DNA of 33,053 nt from Clostridia bacterium (GCA_024684465.1 JAIKWW010000067.1:1-33053); one strand, 5' to 3'. Shown: positions 7,370-14,610, counted from the stretch's first letter. Notes: a model not told the origin generated them from the letters alone. Translations and numbers: made by a program.

Positions 7370-8221
7370 TTACTTTGCCTGCAGGCAGATCATGTCCGGA
7401 AGGTTGTAGTCTGCGTACTTGTCAGCAATCTTTCCGAATGTGCCGTCCTTCAGCATTTCGTACAGAGTTTCCTGAACCTGGTCTCTGAGTGCTTCGTTGC
7501 CAAGTTTGAATGCGATGGCATACTGCTCGGAGGAGAGCGGTTCTTCCAGCATTCTGAAGCCTTCAGGGTTGTTCTTCAGCTGGAACTGAGCTACGCCGAT
7601 GTCAACTGCGATGGCGTCAACCGCACCTGATTTCAGATTCATGAATGCGTTGTTGTAATTGCCAACCTGCTCGAGGGTTGCAAATGTGTTTGCCAGTTCA
7701 ACCGCATCGCCTTCAGTGAGTGCTGTGAGGGCAGAGGAGTCAGCCTGTGTGGTGACAACCTTTCCTGCCAGATCTTCAAGAGTCTTGATGTCGGAATCGG
7801 CAGACACGACGATCATGATGGAGTTGTCCACATATGGATCGGACCAGGTGTATTCCTTTTCACGGCCTGTGTAAGTCATGCCGTTCCAGATGCAGTCTAT
7901 AGTGCCGGAGTTGAGTTCCATGTCCTTGGAATCCCAGTCGATCGGCTGCTTCACGAGTTTCCAGCCGCGGCGGTCGCAGACTTCCTGGGCAAGTTCAAGG
8001 TCAAAGCCGGTGTATTCGCCGGTCTTTTCATCTTTGAAACCGTAAGGCGGATATTCAGCGTCGAAGCCTACAGTCAGCTGAGTGCGGGCTTCTTCGGAAG
8101 CGCTTGCGCTGGTTGCAGCGGAAACATCAGTGGATGCTTTCTGTGTGGTACCGCAGCCTGCAAAGCTGAGTGCCATGCCCAGAGCCAGAGCCATGGACAG
8201 AATCTTCTTTGACATTTTCAT
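7370..8221 (-). CDS. Amino acid ABC transporter, substrate-binding lipoprotein
   Basis: A 283-residue solute-binding protein (family 3). A lipoprotein signal peptide ends in the lipobox SFAGC with lipidated C23, then comes a low-complexity Ala/Ser/Thr tether (about 25-45) and the two-lobed domain with the opening LTVGFDAEYPPYGF, the DLELAQEV helix, DCIWNGMTYTGRE and a C-terminal LKDGTFGKIADKY. It captures a small polar amino acid outside the membrane. The start ATG at 8221 has AAGGAG 9 nt upstream. First gene of the operon with permease, ATPase and racemase. The exact ligand is not deducible. Confidence 0.96.
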   Translation of the reverse strand: MKMSKKILSMALALGMALSFAGCGTTQKASTDVSAATSASASEEARTQLTVGFDAEYPPYGFKDEKTGEYTGFDLELAQEVCDRRGWKLVKQPIDWDSKDMELNSGTIDCIWNGMTYTGREKEYTWSDPYVDNSIMIVVSADSDIKTLEDLAGKVVTTQADSSALTALTEGDAVELANTFATLEQVGNYNNAFMNLKSGAVDAIAVDIGVAQFQLKNNPEGFRMLEEPLSSEQYAIAFKLGNEALRDQVQETLYEMLKDGTFGKIADKYADYNLPDMICLQAK

Positions 8222-8339
8222 TTTCTCATTCTCCTTATTAACAGTTTTTCTTTTCGATGGTAAAAAATGCTCATATCATACCGGGCAGACCTGCTCAACC
8301 TCTGAAGTTTCTGTGATTTTTAGGCACTGGTTTAGTGAT

Positions 8340-8403
8340 TTAGCACTCTACCGCAGTAAAACATTTTTTATTACTTTAGCATAGTAACATGACAGAGTGC
8401 TTT
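8340..8403. repeat. Inverted CIRCE-like half-sites flanking the transporter promoter
   Basis: TTAGCACTC (8340-8348) and GAGTGCTTT (8395-8403) share a perfect AGCACTCT/AGAGTGCT core (8342-8349 with 8394-8401). The half-sites are those of the HrcA operator CIRCE, but the gap is 46 bp, not 9. Between them AGTAA, TTACT and AGTAA occur at 8355, 8371 and 8383. Possible paired operator sites; the protein is unknown. Confidence 0.4.
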
Positions 8404-8409
8404 TGTAAA
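8381..8409 (-). promoter_or_regulatory. Promoter of the transporter-racemase operon
   Basis: On the minus strand TTTACA (8409-8404) and TACTAT (8386-8381) are 17 nt apart. It starts just after the dtxR terminator and leaves a leader of about 150 nt before the binding-protein gene. Confidence 0.55.
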
Positions 8410-8435
8410 GAACATAATTGCGGGGATGAGCAAAT

Positions 8436-8461
8436 AAAAAACCGCAGCCTGCGGGCTGCGG
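8436..8461 (-). terminator. Rho-independent terminator of the DtxR-family gene
   Basis: On the minus strand the perfect stem CCGCAGCC/GGCTGCGG with a 4-nt loop is followed by a run of Ts (8441-8436). It ends the transcript 22 nt past the stop codon at 8484. Confidence 0.9.
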
Positions 8462-8483
8462 TCCTGTGTTCTATCCGATACGG

Positions 8484-8876
8484 CTATTCGCGTGTGATGC
8501 CGGTCTTGTCGATGAATGCGCAGAGAGCAGAGAATGTCTCTTCGCTTATGTCATGCTCGATCAGGCATGCGTCGTCTCTGGCCTGATCCGGATTGACGCC
8601 GAGCTTTATGAAGAATTCGCTGAGGGTCTTGTGTCTGGTGTAGATCTTTTCAGCTATCTTCAAACCGGATTCGGTGAGGATGATCATGCCGGCCTTATCC
8701 ATTGTAATATAGCCGTTTTCTTTGAGCTTCTTGGTGGCATAACTCACGCTGGGCTTGGTCACTCCCAGCTCTGTAGCAACGTCGATGGATCTCACGTAGC
8801 CCTGATTCTCCTTGACAACAAGGATGGCTTCGAGATAATCTTCCGTTGATTTTGTTACTTCATGTGTATCTGTCAT
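8484..8876 (-). CDS. DtxR/MntR-family metal-dependent transcriptional regulator
   Basis: A 130-residue regulator. The N-terminal winged helix (about 8-65) has STEDYLEAILVV, the recognition helix VTKPSVSYATKKLKENG and the LTESGLKIAEKIYTRH linker helix. The dimerisation/metal-binding part (about 75-125) keeps QARDDACLIEHDIS, corresponding to the Cys/Glu/His metal ligands. There is no C-terminal SH3-like domain, so it resembles MntR rather than full DtxR. The ATG at 8876 is preferred because AGGA lies 10 nt upstream; a GTG at 8885 overlaps that site. It has its own promoter and terminator, hence is monocistronic. The metal (iron or manganese) and targets are unknown. Confidence 0.92.
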   Translation of the reverse strand: MTDTHEVTKSTEDYLEAILVVKENQGYVRSIDVATELGVTKPSVSYATKKLKENGYITMDKAGMIILTESGLKIAEKIYTRHKTLSEFFIKLGVNPDQARDDACLIEHDISEETFSALCAFIDKTGITRE

Positions 8877-8911
8877 TTTTCCCACATCCTAAAAATTACG
8901 CTAAGTCCAGA

Positions 8912-8932
8912 ATATCGCCATGTATGCGATAT
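8912..8932. promoter_or_regulatory. Palindromic operator candidate at the dtxR transcription start
   Basis: ATATCGC (8912-8918) and GCGATAT (8926-8932) form a perfect 7-bp inverted repeat with a 7-bp spacer. It lies immediately downstream of the -10 box at 8937-8942, over the expected transcription start, a position where bound protein would block initiation. Autoregulation by the DtxR-family protein is the simplest guess. Confidence 0.5.
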
Positions 8933-8936
8933 TAGA

Positions 8937-8965
8937 AGTATAGCACATAAGACCGGGTATGACAA
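8937..8965 (-). promoter_or_regulatory. Promoter of the DtxR-family gene
   Basis: On the minus strand TTGTCA (8965-8960) and TATACT (8942-8937) are separated by exactly 17 nt; each box has five of six consensus bases. The -35 begins 14 nt beyond the stop codon of the EutP-like gene, inside a small imperfect hairpin (8951-8979). Confidence 0.8.
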
Positions 8966-8978
8966 CAATCCCGTCGGT

Positions 8979-9551
8979 CTAGGCTTCCCACTCCCGTATG
9001 CCTCTGGTCTGCCTGTCTATGGCCTCCGCCATGGACAGTTTCGGAGCAGGCGGCTCCAGGAGATAGTTCCTGAGTTCATCCACTCCCCGGCCGGTGTAGC
9101 TGTCCACCTCAAATATGCGCTCGCAGCCTGCGTTTTCAAGCCACTGGCGTACCATGGGCACATTTGCTTCAGGGTCATCGCACTTCGTTATTATGCCGAT
9201 GAGAGGCCTGTTGATGGCGCTGGAGCATCCCGGGTCTATTACGCAGAACGGTTCGTCCGCTCCGCAGAGCAGGGAGCACACGTCGCTCTCAAAGGAGAAG
9301 CAGTAAAGGGCAAAGCCGATCTCCTTGCTCTCTATGTATTCTCCCGGTGAATCGATGGTCACGTTCCAGGAGTCCACGTACTGAGTCTTGTCGTAGTGGA
9401 GCTTTTCCCCCTTCAGTGCCTGGGTCAGCGTGGTCTTGCCGGCCTCGGATCTGCCCACGAGAAAGACTTTGCGCATGGTATTCAGATCGTATATGTCGGA
9501 CTTCATGTTGTTCAGAGTATATTGTTCTTCTACATCCAGGATATCGTTCAT
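8979..9551 (-). CDS. EutP/PduV-family small GTPase (microcompartment-associated)
   Basis: A 190-residue cytoplasmic P-loop GTPase. G1 is GRSEAGKT (33-40), followed by the family hallmark KTQYVDSWNVTIDSPGEYIE (G3 DSPG at 67-70), G4 ITKCDDPEAN and a G5-like SYTGRG. EutP and PduV occur in ethanolamine and propanediol microcompartment operons, and PduV is known to associate with shell protein PduU. Here a ~25-residue acidic N-terminal extension precedes the GTPase core, and about 20 residues follow the usual end. The ATG at 9551 is supported by AAGGAG 10 nt upstream; an internal Met at residue 26 would give the standard length. It lies downstream of two EutS/PduU-type genes on the same strand, which suggests a joint function. 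Confidence 0.9.
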   Translation of the reverse strand: MNDILDVEEQYTLNNMKSDIYDLNTMRKVFLVGRSEAGKTTLTQALKGEKLHYDKTQYVDSWNVTIDSPGEYIESKEIGFALYCFSFESDVCSLLCGADEPFCVIDPGCSSAINRPLIGIITKCDDPEANVPMVRQWLENAGCERIFEVDSYTGRGVDELRNYLLEPPAPKLSMAEAIDRQTRGIREWEA

Positions 9552-9639
9552 GAACTCTCGTCTCCTTTATCCGGTATTAATGATGAAATGGCTGAAGCTG
9601 CGCCGGGCGCAGAACAGAAGGCCTGCAGCCATTCATATT

Positions 9640-9676
9640 AAAAAGCAGACGGAACACGTCTATAGCGCATTCCGTC
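9640..9676 (-). terminator. Possible terminator between shell-protein genes and EutP-like gene
   Basis: On the minus strand GACGGAA (9676-9670) pairs perfectly with TTCCGTC (9654-9648) around a 15-nt loop and is followed after 3 nt by TTTTT (9644-9640). The long loop suggests partial termination, so the GTPase may be made at a lower level than the shell proteins. Confidence 0.5.
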
Positions 9677-9728
9677 AATTTTAAAGATACAATCAAATAT
9701 GCAAACTTGTAAATCAGTTCCGATGAGG

Positions 9729-10241
9729 CTACTGTCTGGTCACCGGACATACGGTGTAGTGCATCTCATCTTTGAAGAACCGGGCAATCTCGTAGATGGC
9801 GGCGTCTACTTCCGCCCTTGCGCCGGTTATGATCATGGTCCCCTTGAAACGGTCCATGAAGCCGATGTCCACATCAGCTGTCTTCACGGCCAGATCCGAT
9901 GCGATAACTGCGCATTCAGCCGGCGTGATGTGAATGATCCCGATGGAGCGTCCGCTGAGGTCTGCTCCTTTGTGGAATCCTATGGTGAGGCCCAGATTTC
10001 TGTAGACCTCTTCTTCAGATGCTCCGATCACGTGGGCGAGGGTTATTTCCCTGGCCGGAACGGAGAGCTGTATGATCCGCTTGCTCTGCGGCTTGCCCCA
10101 TTCGATGCGGAACACGTCCCGAAGGATCTTCTTCACCATCTGGTCCCGGGTGAGCTTTCCGGTGTCCTCTCTGGTGAGAGCGCCACCGGCGCCGGTTCCC
10201 TGAACGCCTCCCGCTACGGGCAGCTGCTGGTTATTGTCCAT
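9729..10241 (-). CDS. EutS/PduU-type microcompartment shell protein with N-terminal extension
   Basis: A 170-residue protein with a circularly permuted BMC domain (about residues 55-170): IQLSVPAREITLAHVIG, the strand-helix IGIIHITPAECAVIASDLAVKTADVDIGF, FKGTMIITGARAEVDAAIYEIARFF and a terminal CPVT strand. Such proteins form hexagonal tiles with a plug-like barrel. The first 54 residues are extra: a Gly/Ala/Gln-rich stretch (1-22) and a predicted amphipathic helix (LTRDQMVKKILRDVFRI, 30-46), absent from EutS and PduU. The ATG at 10241 with AGAGGG upstream is preferred to a GTG at 10250. It follows the shorter paralogue by 21 nt, so the two are co-transcribed. Confidence 0.9.
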   Translation of the reverse strand: MDNNQQLPVAGGVQGTGAGGALTREDTGKLTRDQMVKKILRDVFRIEWGKPQSKRIIQLSVPAREITLAHVIGASEEEVYRNLGLTIGFHKGADLSGRSIGIIHITPAECAVIASDLAVKTADVDIGFMDRFKGTMIITGARAEVDAAIYEIARFFKDEMHYTVCPVTRQ

Positions 10242-10262
10242 ACTCGTCACCCTCTCTGAGGT

Positions 10263-10631
10263 TTAGCGCTTGGTCAGCGGACATGTCACGTAGTGGAGTG
10301 TGTCTCTGAAGTAGGTGAGAACTTCCGTGAGGGCCGCTTCAACTTCGGCGATCTCGCCTGTGATGATCAGCGTGCCGCTGAATCTGTCTGCAAAACCAAG
10401 GTATACGGAACCTGCCTTGATGGCTATATCCGAAGCGATGGCTGCGGACTCAGGCGGAGTCATGTTCATGATGCCGATGGCAGATGTGCTGTAATCGATG
10501 TTCGGGTTGAGACCCAGCTTCTGATAGACAATAGGACGGGGACCGCCGATGACGTGGGCCAGGGTGATCTCCCTTCCTGCGACCATTTCCTGAACGATAC
10601 GGACCTGCTCGCTTTCATAATTCTTATCCAT
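10263..10631 (-). CDS. EutS/PduU-type microcompartment shell protein
   Basis: A 122-residue circularly permuted BMC-domain protein of standard EutS/PduU length. It shows RIVQEMVAGREITLAHVIGGP near the N-terminus, IGIMNMTPPESAAIASDIAIKAGSVYLGF in the middle, FSGTLIITGEIAEVEAALTEVLTYF and the closing TCPLTKR. The ATG at 10631 has AAGG 9 nt upstream; a TTG at 10637 is too near that site. It is the first gene of the shell-protein operon. No other BMC-H, trimeric BMC-T or pentameric vertex protein, and no signature enzyme, occurs in the window, so a complete compartment cannot be built from this locus alone. Confidence 0.92.
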   Translation of the reverse strand: MDKNYESEQVRIVQEMVAGREITLAHVIGGPRPIVYQKLGLNPNIDYSTSAIGIMNMTPPESAAIASDIAIKAGSVYLGFADRFSGTLIITGEIAEVEAALTEVLTYFRDTLHYVTCPLTKR

Positions 10632-10792
10632 ATTCAATTACCTTCGTAAATCCCGTGAAAATCTATTTATATATAATTAACAATTCATTGAAAATATACT
10701 TAAAGTACATCAGCATCATTCTAGCACAATTCCAGGCTGCAGTTCGGCTCCGGAGGCATTCGCCTAAAATAGTAAAAGAATTAGCTAAAATT

Positions 10793-10810
10793 TTGCAATA
10801 AATATTGCAA
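10793..10810. promoter_or_regulatory. 18-bp palindrome upstream of the shell-protein operon
   Basis: TTGCAATA-AA-TATTGCAA is a perfect inverted repeat with a 2-bp centre, and related TTGCAT and TTGCG elements follow at about 10824 and 10832. It sits about 160 nt upstream of the first EutS-type gene and about 40 nt beyond the ATPase terminator stem. Candidate binding site for a dimeric regulator. The rest of the 10632-10902 gap is AT-rich with no gene and no convincing promoter. Confidence 0.4.
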
Positions 10811-10841
10811 TAATAATACTAAATTGCATAATTGCGACCGC

Positions 10842-10891
10842 AAAAATAAGACGGGAGCATCGGACTGCAGTGATGCAGGGGATGCTCCCGT
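10842..10891 (-). terminator. Strong Rho-independent terminator of the DUF815-type ATPase gene
   Basis: On the minus strand a perfect 11-bp stem (10891-10881 with 10861-10851; ACGGGAGCATC/GATGCTCCCGT) has a nested CTGCA/TGCAG pairing in its loop and is followed by CTTATTTTT. It cleanly separates the ATPase gene from the shell-protein operon. Confidence 0.9.
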
Positions 10892-10902
10892 TTTGTCCGG
10901 GA

Positions 10903-12234
10903 CTATGCGTCCTGGCCCGGGCCGGCGGAGACTGTGCCTGCCAGGTAGTTTATAAACTGCTGGGCCGTGCGTCCGGACAGTCCTCCGTGACGGAGTTCCC
11001 AGCGGTTTGCTTCGGTGCGGAGCTCCTGCTCCGAAAGCTTTATCTCCGGATGTCTGGATGCCAGTACACTCACGATCTCCATGAACTCCTGCGGTGACGG
11101 CTTGAAGTATCCGATGGACAGGCCGAATCTGTTCGCCAGTGAGAGCTTTTCCTGCACTGTGTCATTGCGGTGGATGTCGTCGGAGTCGTGGTCCTTCTTG
11201 TCGCTCCAGGTCTCCCTGATCAGATGTCTTCTGTTGGATGTGGCATAGATCAGCACGTTGTCCGGGCTCGGTTCCAGACCGCCTTCGATAACAGCCTTGA
11301 GATATTTGTAATCAGTTTCGAACTCCTCGAAGGACAGATCGTCCATATATATTATGAAGCGATAATTCCTGTTTTTTATCTGTGAGATGATCCGGGACAG
11401 ATCCTTGAACTGGTGCTTGTAGATCTCGATCATTCTGAGGCCATCGGGATAGTATCTGTTCAGGATCGCCTTGATGCTGGTGGATTTTCCGGTGCCTGCA
11501 TCTCCGTAGAGGAGCACGTTGTTGCAGGATCTTCCCCTGACAAAGGCTTCGGTGTTCTCGATCAGCTGCTTTTTCTGGAGATCGTAGCCCACCAGGTCCT
11601 CCAGCTTCACGTCGCTGGTGTTGGTGATGGGTATCAGAAGACCGTCGTTGCCCCTTCCGTCCTCAGCCAGGCGGAAAGCCTTGTTCAGACCGAAGCTGCC
11701 TACTCCGTAGCGGCGGTAGAAATCTGTGACAACGTCGAAGAGTTCGTCTTCATCGGCGGCTTTTTCGATGGAATCACTGAGCTCACGAACCTTTTCGCTG
11801 ACGCTTTTATTGAAGATCTGCTCCTTTTTCACCACGGCTCTGTAGTCTGTGATGACGGAGAAACAGTTGATTCCCAGTTCCGTCTCGATCTCGCTGAAGT
11901 CGAAGTCGAAGAGCTGCTTGAACACCGCCAGGTCACTCTTTACAAACCTGCTCACTGATCCCTCCGAGGCGCCCACTTTCTCGGAGACCAGGGTGAAGGG
12001 ATTCTCCGTGGTGGCGAGGATGTACGCCAGATAGTTGTGCCACAGGTTGTTGTTGAAGCCGTACCTGGTGGCAACGTCCAGCAGGGCGTGGATCTGGGCG
12101 TAGATCTCGTCTGTGAGTTCGTCGCGTCTGAATTTTCCCAGGCTGAAGCGGTTGAAGATGTCGGACAGTTTCATCAGGATGCTGTCGCTCTCTATATTTC
12201 TGTAGATGATCAATTTTGAAACAAGACCGTACAT
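10903..12234 (-). CDS. DUF815-type AAA ATPase of unknown role
   Basis: A 443-residue cytoplasmic protein. The N-terminal ~190 residues are helical and have no recognised motif. The AAA domain has Walker [12 protein letters not shown] (about residue 240), Walker [15 protein letters not shown], a sensor-1-like YATSNRRH and a C-terminal helical lid with [12 protein letters not shown]. These features match the widespread DUF815 family, whose function is unestablished. The start ATG at 12234 ([13 protein letters not shown]) is chosen for its GGAGG site; the longer frame to 12285 runs through a hairpin. It has its own promoter and strong terminator, so it is likely a single-gene unit and its nearness to the shell genes may be incidental. 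Confidence 0.88.
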   Translation of the reverse strand: MYGLVSKLIIYRNIESDSILMKLSDIFNRFSLGKFRRDELTDEIYAQIHALLDVATRYGFNNNLWHNYLAYILATTENPFTLVSEKVGASEGSVSRFVKSDLAVFKQLFDFDFSEIETELGINCFSVITDYRAVVKKEQIFNKSVSEKVRELSDSIEKAADEDELFDVVTDFYRRYGVGSFGLNKAFRLAEDGRGNDGLLIPITNTSDVKLEDLVGYDLQKKQLIENTEAFVRGRSCNNVLLYGDAGTGKSTSIKAILNRYYPDGLRMIEIYKHQFKDLSRIISQIKNRNYRFIIYMDDLSFEEFETDYKYLKAVIEGGLEPSPDNVLIYATSNRRHLIRETWSDKKDHDSDDIHRNDTVQEKLSLANRFGLSIGYFKPSPQEFMEIVSVLASRHPEIKLSEQELRTEANRWELRHGGLSGRTAQQFINYLAGTVSAGPGQDA

Positions 12235-12258
12235 TATTTTTCCTCCCTGCTTGGTGAA

Positions 12259-12286
12259 AATGCCGGAGGCGGGAGCTGCCGGCATT
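12259..12286 (-). repeat. Leader hairpin upstream of the DUF815-type gene
   Basis: AATGCCGG (12259-12266) and CCGGCATT (12279-12286) form a perfect 8-bp stem around 12 nt in the 5' leader, ending 10 nt before the ribosome site. It may tune translation or mRNA life. Confidence 0.5.
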
Positions 12287-12334
12287 AATATAATAACGGT
12301 AACATATCTGAGATGTTTGAAGGTTCGTTCTGAA

Positions 12335-12362
12335 ATTATACTACACCTGCCGAAATGTGCAA
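12335..12362 (-). promoter_or_regulatory. Promoter of the DUF815-type ATPase gene
   Basis: On the minus strand TTGCAC (12362-12357) and a perfect TATAAT (12340-12335) are 16 nt apart, giving a leader of about 95 nt. The 12235-12566 gap also holds the promoter candidates for the divergent chemoreceptor and no further gene. Confidence 0.65.
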
Positions 12363-12459
12363 TGAGGATAGATAATAAATATATGGCGGAATTAGAAAAA
12401 ATAAATAGAAACTTGAGGAAAAGAGCTTAAAATCGATAATAGTTTTTTAGTGACAGCCC

Positions 12460-12487
12460 TAATTATTTCTATACATATTGTCGATAA
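12460..12487 (+). promoter_or_regulatory. Possible sigma-28 (motility) promoter of the chemoreceptor gene
   Basis: TAAT (12460-12463) and GTCGATAA (12480-12487) are 16 nt apart, close to the TAAA-N15-GCCGATAA consensus of flagellar sigma factors, which commonly read chemoreceptor genes. One mismatch in each box. Confidence 0.4.
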
Positions 12488-12515
12488 TACAATTGGAAAA
12501 GCTGGCAGTTCTCAA

Positions 12516-12544
12516 TTGATTGCCATAAGATCATATTCTATAAC
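12516..12544 (+). promoter_or_regulatory. Alternative vegetative promoter of the chemoreceptor gene
   Basis: TTGATT (12516-12521) and TATAAC (12539-12544) are 17 nt apart. It would start transcription about at the ribosome binding site (AGGAGG, 12552-12557), leaving a very short leader, so it is less attractive than its boxes suggest. Confidence 0.35.
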
Positions 12545-12566
12545 ATAACGCAGGAGGAAACCTACC

Positions 12567-14381
12567 ATGGGAAATGGGGAAATCAATGATTCAAAACTTC
12601 ACATGAAGGAGTACATAGCTGCCATAAAGGAAGTGATGCTCCCGAAGCCTAAGCCTCATCAGTCTATGCTGGTTCAGATCGGTGCCCTGAACCTGGCGAT
12701 GTTTGTGGCTTTTGTGATCAGCATGTTTTTTCTGCTGGGGCAGATGTCCGGCATAGCGGAACAGTCCTACACGATGACTGCGGACATGATCGAACAGATC
12801 GGGCGGGCTGATCAGTCGGAAAACGCACTGATCAGGATCGACAGCCGTCTCACGCTGGTAATGGCAACAACGGATCCCGACGGGAGCTACGGGGCAGAGG
12901 TGGACAGTCTGATCGCTGACAATGAAGCAAGTCTCAAGGAACAGCATGACAGACTTGAGGAGATGGGTGTTCCGAATGCTCCCGAGGCCAACGTCCGGGT
13001 TCAGGAAGCGTTTGCGGATTACACAGACAAGTGCGGTCAGCTGAAGGCTGCGGTCATGGCGGGAGATATGCCGGCGGCGATCGGGCTTGCCAACGGAGAT
13101 TACAAGGAATCTCAGGAAAAGCTGAATGTGGCGTTTGCTGAGTATAAGGAGACGCTCTCAAAGGGTGCCGCGGGCATAGAGGGGGAAGTCGGAAAGTATG
13201 TCAGCAAGGCCAGGATGATCGGCCTGATATGCGGAGCTGTGATGATCCTTCTCATAATCCTGAATTTCTTCCTCTGCTGGAAGAATATTACCAGGAAGAT
13301 CGCGGGGATCACGAAGGAACTGCAGGGGATCATCAACAACATCGGCAAGAACAAGGGTGATCTGACTGCGAGGGTTCGCACGAAGGCATCTTCCGAGCTG
13401 GCAAATGCCATCAATATAATCAATACGCTGATCATAACGCTTCAGTTCAACATGAGGGATGTGAGGGACGGAGTCGGAATCCTGAGGGATTCGTCCTCTG
13501 TGATGAGTAGCCAGACTAACATGGCCAGCGACGATGTCACCAACACGTCGGCGGCTCTGGAGCAGCTTTCTGCAGGTATGGAAAGTGTGAACCAGATGAC
13601 GAAGTCTGTGGACTCCAAGATCGAGGAAGTGAGAAGTGCCACTGAGGGAATCGAGCAGGGCGCGAGAGAAGGCGACGAGACTGCCGGCAGGATCCAGGAA
13701 GAGGCTGAGGGCATCAAACGGGATGCTATGGAAAGAAAGGTCTTCGTGGGTGAAAAGATGGCGGAACTGAACGGAGTGATCACTGAGTCTGTTAAGGACA
13801 GTGAAAAGGTGTCCCAGATAAACGATCTGACGGATGTCATCCTCAGCATCGCGTCCCAGACCAATCTGCTGGCGCTGAATGCGTCCATCGAGGCTGCCAG
13901 AGCAGGAGAGGCGGGCAAGGGCTTTGCTGTTGTGGCTGACGAGATCCGGGCTCTGGCGGACAATTCCCAGCAGACGGCGGGAGGAATCCAGAAGATCTCC
14001 GATGAAGTGACAAGGGCTGTAAAGACTCTGTCGGATAATGCCATGGAGGTAATGAACTTCATCAATACTACGGTGCTGGCGGATTATGATGCCTATGTGG
14101 AAACCGGTGACAAGTATGAAAATACTGCTTCCATCATAACCGATCTGCTGGATAACCTGAGGGAGAAGACTTCGGCGCTCAATCTGAGTGTGATGGATAT
14201 CGCTGAATCCATGGGCAGGATCGCGACTTCCGTTCAGGAGAGCTCCCAGGCGGTCAATCTGTCTGCGCAGAATTCCATGTCTCTGGTGGGTGAGATCCAC
14301 GAGATCAGGGATGCGGTGGAAAAGAACAACGAGGTTTCGGACCAGCTGGCTTCTGTCACCAGGAAGTTTACGAAGCTGTAG
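12567..14381 (+). CDS. Methyl-accepting chemotaxis protein
   Basis: A 604-residue transmembrane chemoreceptor. TM1 is about 38-60 and TM2 about 215-237, framing a ~155-residue helical ligand-binding domain (4-helix-bundle type by length and composition). A HAMP linker follows (about 238-295), then methylation helices and the cytoplasmic signalling tip (about 425-470) with the nearly invariant [20 protein letters not shown]. An insertion near [14 protein letters not shown] in the C-terminal arm is common in clostridial receptors. It lacks a terminal NWETF-type tether and ends RKFTKL. The start has a strong AGGAGG site. It signals to CheA/CheW, which are not in the window. Ligand unknown. Confidence 0.96.
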   Translation: MGNGEINDSKLHMKEYIAAIKEVMLPKPKPHQSMLVQIGALNLAMFVAFVISMFFLLGQMSGIAEQSYTMTADMIEQIGRADQSENALIRIDSRLTLVMATTDPDGSYGAEVDSLIADNEASLKEQHDRLEEMGVPNAPEANVRVQEAFADYTDKCGQLKAAVMAGDMPAAIGLANGDYKESQEKLNVAFAEYKETLSKGAAGIEGEVGKYVSKARMIGLICGAVMILLIILNFFLCWKNITRKIAGITKELQGIINNIGKNKGDLTARVRTKASSELANAINIINTLIITLQFNMRDVRDGVGILRDSSSVMSSQTNMASDDVTNTSAALEQLSAGMESVNQMTKSVDSKIEEVRSATEGIEQGAREGDETAGRIQEEAEGIKRDAMERKVFVGEKMAELNGVITESVKDSEKVSQINDLTDVILSIASQTNLLALNASIEAARAGEAGKGFAVVADEIRALADNSQQTAGGIQKISDEVTRAVKTLSDNAMEVMNFINTTVLADYDAYVETGDKYENTASIITDLLDNLREKTSALNLSVMDIAESMGRIATSVQESSQAVNLSAQNSMSLVGEIHEIRDAVEKNNEVSDQLASVTRKFTKL

Positions 14382-14458
14382 GGCCGGGCCGGCTGCGCCT
14401 GCGGATACACCGCCTGTCACACGCCGGCAGCTGTTTATAATTCTCATAAAAAAAGAAG

Positions 14459-14508
14459 ACGCCGGCGATGGCCCGGGCTTATGCTCGTGTCACCTGCCGG
14501 CGTTTGTT
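14459..14508 (+). terminator. Terminator after the chemoreceptor gene, possibly bidirectional
   Basis: ACGCCGGC (14459-14466) pairs perfectly with GCCGGCGT (14496-14503), followed by TTGTTTA on the plus strand; on the minus strand the tail is CTTCTTTTTTT, so it could also stop the MFS transcript that ends at 14611. The remaining sequence to 14610 is GC-rich and shows no gene. Confidence 0.7.
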
Positions 14509-14610
14509 TATACTGATCTTAAGATCGCTGCCGGCGGTGCCCCGGGATCATCCGGGTTGCCTCGGTAGCTTTTGATTTTGTCAGGCTTGAAACCGGGATG
14601 GGCGGCCCGG

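Noticed and set aside
8340..8403. A true CIRCE heat-shock operator
   Set aside because: The half-site spacing is 46 bp rather than 9 bp, so it is reported only as CIRCE-like half-sites.
10632..10902. EutV/EutW-type dual-hairpin antiterminator or cobalamin riboswitch ahead of the shell genes
   Set aside because: No pair of hexaloop hairpins and no B12-box-like sequence could be found; only AT-rich palindromes are seen.
13158..14447. 429-residue open frame antisense to the chemoreceptor gene
   Set aside because: The plus strand encodes a full chemoreceptor with invariant motifs; the antisense frame has no known motif, is low-quality His/Arg/Leu-rich sequence and has no ribosome site. It is a codon-bias shadow.
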